Assembly: GCF_022811645.1 (NCBI RefSeq)
Contig: NZ_CP094534.1
Location: 5,084,001-5,148,000 of the forward strand
Direction of reading: 5' to 3'
From: Hymenobacter monticola
Lineage (GTDB): Bacteria > Bacteroidota > Bacteroidia > Cytophagales > Hymenobacteraceae
Length of the DNA: 64,000 nt
The stretch's first letter is position 1. Each line of letters begins with the position of its first letter. The position numbers and the translations under genes were made by a program. This document shows, in pieces, positions 60,239-64,000 of the stretch. Below the pieces are notes generated by a model. The model searched no databases and was not told the DNA's origin. It saw only the letters and a list, made by a program, of their open reading frames with translations.

Positions 60239-61432
60239 TTAAGCAGCCACGGGGGTTTTGGGGTCGTAGGCGTCGCGCAGGCCGTTGCCGAGCAAATTAA
60301 AGCTGAGCACGAGGAGCGAAATGGCCGTGCCTGGCAGCAGCGTGAGCCACAGGCCGGCCTCGGTGCCCAGCAGGTCGTAGCCCTCCTTCACCATCAGGCC
60401 CCAACTGGGCGCGGGCGGCTGCACGCCCAGGCCAAGGAAACTTAGACCAGCTTCGAGCAGGATAGCCGCCGCAAAATTGCTGGTGGCCAGCACAATGAGC
60501 GGGCCGCGCATGTTGGGCAGCAGGTGCTGTGCAATGAGCCGCCAGGTGGGCAGGCCCAGCACCCGGCCGGCCTCCACGAAGGTGGCCGAGCGCAGGCTGA
60601 GCATCTGGCCGCGCACTACGCGGGCTACATCCACCCACATGGTGAGGCCCACGGCCACGAAGCTGACCCACACGCCTTTGCTATCGAGGGCCAGCGAAAT
60701 GGCAATGACCAGCATGATGCCCGGAATGCTCCACACCACCGTCATCAGCCCCAGCAGCAGCGAATCAACCCAGCCGCCGAAGTAGCCGGCCACGGCGCCC
60801 ACGGCCATGCCCAGCGCCAGCGAAATAAGCACCGCCACCAGCCCAATGCCCAGCGAAATGCGCGTGCCCAGCAGCAGCCGGCTCAGTTCGTCGCGTCCGG
60901 CTTTATCGGTGCCCAGCAGGTAGTTGCGGTTGACGATGTGCTTGTCCCGGATTTCCTGCTGCAAGGCGGCGGGCGCCCCGGGGTGGCCCGTCACGGCCGA
61001 CAGTGCCAGCCGGCGCGGCCGGCCGGCTTCGGCCGAGTGATGACCCAGGGGCTTCAGGATAATAGAATCGCCCGAGAATGCGTAGCCGCCAATGGGGGTT
61101 TCCAGCACGTCGGGCACGCGGCCGTGCAGCCAAGTGGCAAAGATGTTATCGGCGCGTTGGTTGTCGCGGGCCGAATCGGGCAGGGGCTGGCGCAGCAGCT
61201 GCACGCGCAGGCCGGGAGCCTCTTTTTGAATCTGCACGAAGCCGTGGCTGGCGTTGGGCGAGTTGTCGGGCAGTATCCAGTAGCCCAGCAGGGCCACCAA
61301 CGTGCAGAGGGCAATGAAGGCCAGGCCGGCCACAGCGGGCCGGTTTTGCCACAGGCGCTGGCGCACGTAGTAGCCCGGCGGCCGGGCGGCGGCCGCAGTA
61401 GCGGCGGGGGCTGCAGAAACTGCCGTAGCCAC
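60239..61432 (-). CDS. ABC transporter permease, OppC/DppC type
   Basis: The protein has 397 residues. One N-terminal helix (GLAFIALCTLVALLGYWIL) is followed by a long periplasmic part of about 130 residues and then five helices of the BPD_transp_1 domain. The EAA loop is EAGRVLGLPTWRLIAQHLLPN. TDKAGRDELSRLLLGTRISL marks the oligopeptide/dipeptide permease family, in which the periplasmic part is usually shorter. ATPase, binding protein and partner permease are not adjacent, so they must be elsewhere. It starts 2 bases after the small gene upstream. Confidence 0.9.
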   Translation of the reverse strand: MATAVSAAPAATAAAARPPGYYVRQRLWQNRPAVAGLAFIALCTLVALLGYWILPDNSPNASHGFVQIQKEAPGLRVQLLRQPLPDSARDNQRADNIFATWLHGRVPDVLETPIGGYAFSGDSIILKPLGHHSAEAGRPRRLALSAVTGHPGAPAALQQEIRDKHIVNRNYLLGTDKAGRDELSRLLLGTRISLGIGLVAVLISLALGMAVGAVAGYFGGWVDSLLLGLMTVVWSIPGIMLVIAISLALDSKGVWVSFVAVGLTMWVDVARVVRGQMLSLRSATFVEAGRVLGLPTWRLIAQHLLPNMRGPLIVLATSNFAAAILLEAGLSFLGLGVQPPAPSWGLMVKEGYDLLGTEAGLWLTLLPGTAISLLVLSFNLLGNGLRDAYDPKTPVAA

Positions 61433-61434
61433 GC

Positions 61435-61722
61435 TTAGCGGGTGTTATGCTGCAAGAGGCCTTCCTTCGAGGCCAGGTAGGAGGCATCGCGGGCGATGGC
61501 GCCGAACGAAGTGGTTTCGTAGGCCAGTTCGGTGTCGACGTCGGGCCAGTAGCTGCGCACGAGGCCCTGCTCCAGCAGGCTGCGCAGCTGGTTTTCAAGC
61601 TCCTGCGGGGGCAGGCCGGTTTTTTGGAGCAGGGTGCGGAACGAGGTAACGAAGTACAGCTCGTCGAGCAGGTCGAATTCGGGGTCAGTCACGGGCAAAA
61701 AGGGCGGGCGGAGTTTGGGCAA
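61435..61722 (-). CDS. Small hypothetical protein coupled to the permease
   Basis: The protein has 95 residues and is acidic, soluble and helical: DPEFDLLDELYFVTSFRTLLQKTGLPPQELENQLRSLLEQGLVRSYWPD, which resembles a winged-helix-like arrangement. The conserved-looking tail SFGAIARDASYLASKEGLL follows. No membrane segment is present. Its stop lies 2 bases before the permease start, so the two are cotranscribed and probably functionally linked. I do not recognise a named family. Confidence 0.75.
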   Translation of the reverse strand: MPKLRPPFLPVTDPEFDLLDELYFVTSFRTLLQKTGLPPQELENQLRSLLEQGLVRSYWPDVDTELAYETTSFGAIARDASYLASKEGLLQHNTR

Positions 61723-61880
61723 ATGTAAGCCCGGGGACGGCTTGGCAGATTGCGGTAGCGAGAACCCAATGTTTGTGCGCGAGTATCTCTAGTATTGCGG
61801 GGCGGGCCGGCGCTCACTACTCGGCCCAAACCAGCCGGGGCATTTCGTCAAAGCGGCTTGTGCGCGTCTTCCCACTCACC

Positions 61881-62438
61881 ATGCGATACCTCAACGGCGC
61901 AAAAGCATTGCTTGGCCTTTTCCTTTTATGGTTTTTCGGCCACACGGCCTTCACGGTCGTCGATGGCTTGACGGACCAGCAAAAAAAAGCTGACTTAGCC
62001 GTGATTCTGGGCAACAAAGTGAACGAAGATGGCACTTTGTCGGCGCGGCTGGAAAGCCGCCTGCGCTGCGGCCTTGCGCTTTACCGCCGCGGGCGGGTGC
62101 GCCGCCTGTTGGTGAGTGGCGGCCTGGGCCGGGAAGGTTATTTAGAAGGCCAGAAAATGAAGGCTTATTTGCTGGCCCATGCCGTCCCCGATTCTCTTAT
62201 TGTCGTTGATAACCACGGGGACAACACGCAAGCCACAGTGGCTAATACCTTGCGCCTCCGCGACAGCCTGCACTTCCGCAGCCTGCTCATCGTGTCGCAG
62301 TACTACCACCTGACCCGCACCAAAATGCTTTTTCGCAAGCAGCATTTCAACGCCATCAGCAGTGCCAGTCCCCGCTATTTCGAAGCCCGGGATGCCTACT
62401 CTCTTATCCGTGAATTCTTTGCCTATTACAGCGAGTAA
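61881..62438 (+). CDS. DUF218 (YdcF/SanA-like) membrane-anchored protein
   Basis: The protein has 185 residues from the ATG of MRYLNGAKALLG; earlier in-frame codons lie before the likely promoter. An N-terminal helix (ALLGLFLLWFFGHTAF) anchors it, with the DUF218 domain outside: ADLAVILGNKVNEDG, SARLESRLRCGLALY, RRLLVSGGLGREG and DNTQATVANTLRLRD. SanA and YdcF relatives are linked to envelope permeability or nucleotide-sugar handling, but the enzymatic role is not settled. The downstream glycosidase frame overlaps its 3' end. Confidence 0.88.
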   Translation: MRYLNGAKALLGLFLLWFFGHTAFTVVDGLTDQQKKADLAVILGNKVNEDGTLSARLESRLRCGLALYRRGRVRRLLVSGGLGREGYLEGQKMKAYLLAHAVPDSLIVVDNHGDNTQATVANTLRLRDSLHFRSLLIVSQYYHLTRTKMLFRKQHFNAISSASPRYFEARDAYSLIREFFAYYSE

Positions 62439-63237
62439 AGCCCTTGCGAATAGCTTTTTCCGCAAACCACGCAGCTATTCCTCAGGGCAGGTACCTCCGT
62501 CGCGCCAGCTGGTTCAGGCCATAATTTGGCGTATTTGCCTATTGGGGCTGGGCCTGCTAGTGGCCGCCTGCGAACCTGCCCCGGCCGTGAAAACAAGCTA
62601 CGTCAGCTACCGGCTTGACCCGCGGCGGCAGGCCCTGCGCATGTACTGGCGCGATTCGCAGGGCCGCCGCTACGCCAGCTTGGGTGGCCTGCGCCAGGCA
62701 CTGGCCACCCAGCACGACAGTATGCTTTTTGCCATGAACGGTGGCATGTTTGACCCCAGCTTCACCCCGCAAGGGCTATTTATTGAAGCCGGAAAAACCG
62801 TGGTGCCGCTGGACACCGCCACCGGCGCGGGCAATTTCTACCTCAAGCCCAACGGCGTGTTTTACCTAACTACCGACAGCACCGCCCACATTTGCCAAAC
62901 GGCCGCTTTTCGCAATAATGGCCGGGTGGCCTACGCCACGCAGTCGGGCCCCATGCTGCTGATTGATGGGCGCCTCCATCCCGCCTTCCGGCCGGGCTCG
63001 GCCAACCTGCAAATCCGCAACGGGGTGGGCATTTTGCCCAATGGCCAGGTGCTGCTGGCCATGTCGCGCCGCAAAATCAACTTCTACGATTTTGCCGAGT
63101 ACTTCCGGAAAGCAGGCTGCCGGCAGGCGCTCTACTTGGATGGCTACGTGTCGCGCACCTACAAGCCAGCCGCCGGCTCAACGCAGACGGACGGCGATTT
63201 TGGGGTGATAATCGGCGTGACTATTCCGAAACCATAG
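62392..63237 (+). CDS. Phosphodiester glycosidase family lipoprotein (NAGPA-like)
   Basis: Starting at ATG 62392 the protein has 281 residues; ATG 62362 is also in frame. Both overlap the DUF218 gene, so the true start is uncertain. A lipobox-like LLGLGLLVAAC follows a basic N-terminus. The NAGPA domain (PF09992) shows MLFAMNGGMFDPSFTPQGLFIE, YATQSGPMLLIDGR, NGVGILPNGQVLLAMSR and ALYLDGYVS. Such enzymes cleave sugar-1-phosphodiester bonds, so a cell-wall or capsule glycan is a likely target. Its end overlaps the convergent cytochrome gene by 17 bases. Confidence 0.87.
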   Translation: MPTLLSVNSLPITASKALANSFFRKPRSYSSGQVPPSRQLVQAIIWRICLLGLGLLVAACEPAPAVKTSYVSYRLDPRRQALRMYWRDSQGRRYASLGGLRQALATQHDSMLFAMNGGMFDPSFTPQGLFIEAGKTVVPLDTATGAGNFYLKPNGVFYLTTDSTAHICQTAAFRNNGRVAYATQSGPMLLIDGRLHPAFRPGSANLQIRNGVGILPNGQVLLAMSRRKINFYDFAEYFRKAGCRQALYLDGYVSRTYKPAAGSTQTDGDFGVIIGVTIPKP

Positions 63238-63751
63238 CCACCGCAGCAGGTGCGGCCGCGCCGCCTTCTTCCGACTTGACGTAGGCGATGATGGAGGTAA
63301 TTTCCTTGTCGGACAGCGCAAAGGAGGGCATCTGCTGCTTGTTGAACTTGTTGAACAGGGCCACGGCGTAGTCGTCGCCGCTGGCCACCACTTTGCTCGA
63401 GTTCTTAATCCACGGAATCAGCCAGGAAACAGGGCGACGCTTGCTGATGCCGGCCAGAGCGGGGCCTACCACCTGTTCGTTCACGGCGTGGCACTGGGCG
63501 CAGTTGCCTTTAAAAAGCGCATCGCCGGCGGCAATTTCGGCGGCTTCGGCGGGCGAAGCTGCCGGGCTGGGTGCTGCAGTTTGGGAAGCCGGCAGCATGC
63601 CTACTTCCTGCAGTTCGGGCTCACTAGCTTGCGCCACGTCATTGGCCGAAAACCCGGCCAAACCCGCTGCGCTCAGCAGCGTGAAACCAATCAACACCAC
63701 AACCAACGCCATGCCCACCGAAAGGGCAAAACCAACCGACTTGAACCACAT
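63221..63751 (-). CDS. Membrane-anchored class I cytochrome c
   Basis: The protein has 176 residues. An N-terminal helix (ALSVGMALVVVLIGFTLLSAAG) is kept as anchor or signal. After an Ala/Pro/Ser-rich linker comes a c-type haem domain with CAQCH (Cys84, Cys87, His88) and a likely axial Met141 (QQMPSF). SDKEITSIIAYVKS ends the domain. It should carry electrons in the periplasm, perhaps to a terminal oxidase or peroxidase. No oxidase gene is visible in this window. Confidence 0.92.
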   Translation of the reverse strand: MWFKSVGFALSVGMALVVVLIGFTLLSAAGLAGFSANDVAQASEPELQEVGMLPASQTAAPSPAASPAEAAEIAAGDALFKGNCAQCHAVNEQVVGPALAGISKRRPVSWLIPWIKNSSKVVASGDDYAVALFNKFNKQQMPSFALSDKEITSIIAYVKSEEGGAAAPAAVAMVSE

Positions 63752-63770
63752 GAGTACCGGGGTTTGAGAT

Positions 63771-63801
63771 GGAATATATATGCGGCAAATTTACCATCCA
63801 A
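63771..63801 (-). promoter_or_regulatory. Putative promoter of the cytochrome c gene
   Basis: On the - strand TTGG is followed after 17 bases by TATATATT, which is near the bacteroidetal -33/-7 layout and lies about 20 bases upstream of the start codon. The -7 box lacks the usual TTTG end. Confidence 0.35.
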
Positions 63802-63844
63802 GCCCCGCGGCTGCCATTTTTCAGCAAATTCTCTGCGAGTATAA

Positions 63845-64000
63845 CTACTTCACCGCCCGCCCCTTCCACTGGTAGCCGCCGCGCAGCCCGGCCAGGCCCA
63901 CGCCCAGCGCATAGGGCGCATAGAGCACCTGCAGCAGCGGCAGCAGCGGTAGCCACCGGCGGCGCCCCAAAAACCGCAGCACCGGCGCCATCAGCCAGGC
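63845..64000 (-). CDS. Glycosyltransferase family 2, 3' end only
   Basis: An open frame enters from the right edge and ends at TAG 63845-63847, giving the last 51 residues: two hydrophobic helices (LPLLPLLQVLYAPYALGVGLAG) and the ending GGYQWKGRAVK. The helix pair followed by WKGR is the usual C-terminus of membrane family 2 glycosyltransferases, as in the gene at 50412 (VVWKGRRYE). The catalytic part lies outside the window. Confidence 0.65.
   Translation of the reverse strand, partial: AWLMAPVLRFLGRRRWLPLLPLLQVLYAPYALGVGLAGLRGGYQWKGRAVK

Overview
The window is GC-rich chromosomal DNA from a member of the Bacteroidota. The gene content best fits the Hymenobacter group of the Cytophagales; that placement is an inference from family content, not from a search. 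The clues are a secreted amidase with a type IX secretion C-terminal domain, a TonB-dependent receptor with a carboxypeptidase-like N-domain, two LytS/LytTR systems, DUF3667, a menaquinone pathway, and promoter-like boxes of the form TANNTTTG or NACCTTTG with few purine-rich ribosome sites. I see no complete tRNA, rRNA, CRISPR array, transposase or prophage.

Layout. 0.1-8.5 kb: small membrane proteins, two short-chain dehydrogenases beside two AraC-type regulators, a PLP-dependent sulfur amino acid enzyme, and two AT-richer accessory genes. 8.6-15 kb: a GT-C-like membrane protein, a deoxyhypusine-synthase-like enzyme, hicBA, hslV, the pyruvate dehydrogenase E2 gene and a histidine phosphatase. 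15.1-23.9 kb: menaquinone genes menI-menF-menD-menB and menE, interrupted by a secreted amidase. 23.9-29.6 kb: a secreted M49 peptidase and envelope proteins, including a lipoprotein-trypsin fusion. 30-37.6 kb: four membrane proteins leading into a LytS/LytTR pair, converging on a second pair. 37.8-49.5 kb: paired outer-membrane barrels, a frameshifted multi-PAS kinase, a TonB-dependent receptor, and two tandem modules of a PAS-only protein plus a small CZB-like protein. 49.5-58.3 kb: a TatD hydrolase and a surface polysaccharide locus (glycosyltransferases, deacetylase, flippase, Wzz-like protein, O-antigen ligase). 58.3-64 kb: a DinB-like protein, PP2C phosphatase, orphan permease, DUF218 protein, phosphodiester glycosidase, cytochrome c and the 3' end of another glycosyltransferase.

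The most unusual aspect is the density of palindromic DNA. At least four kinds occur between genes, some copies cover the ends of coding sequences, and one has been taken up in frame just after the signal peptide of the TonB-dependent receptor. The menD gene also carries an extra in-frame segment that looks like tRNA 3' halves. A 21-bp direct repeat array abuts the receptor promoter, and a weaker version lies before another envelope gene.

The best candidate for an undescribed system is the duplicated PAS-only plus CZB-like pair at 45.8-49.5 kb. Both small proteins keep the CZB framework but appear to have lost all four zinc ligands. Functional statements rest on motifs and family knowledge; no database search was possible.
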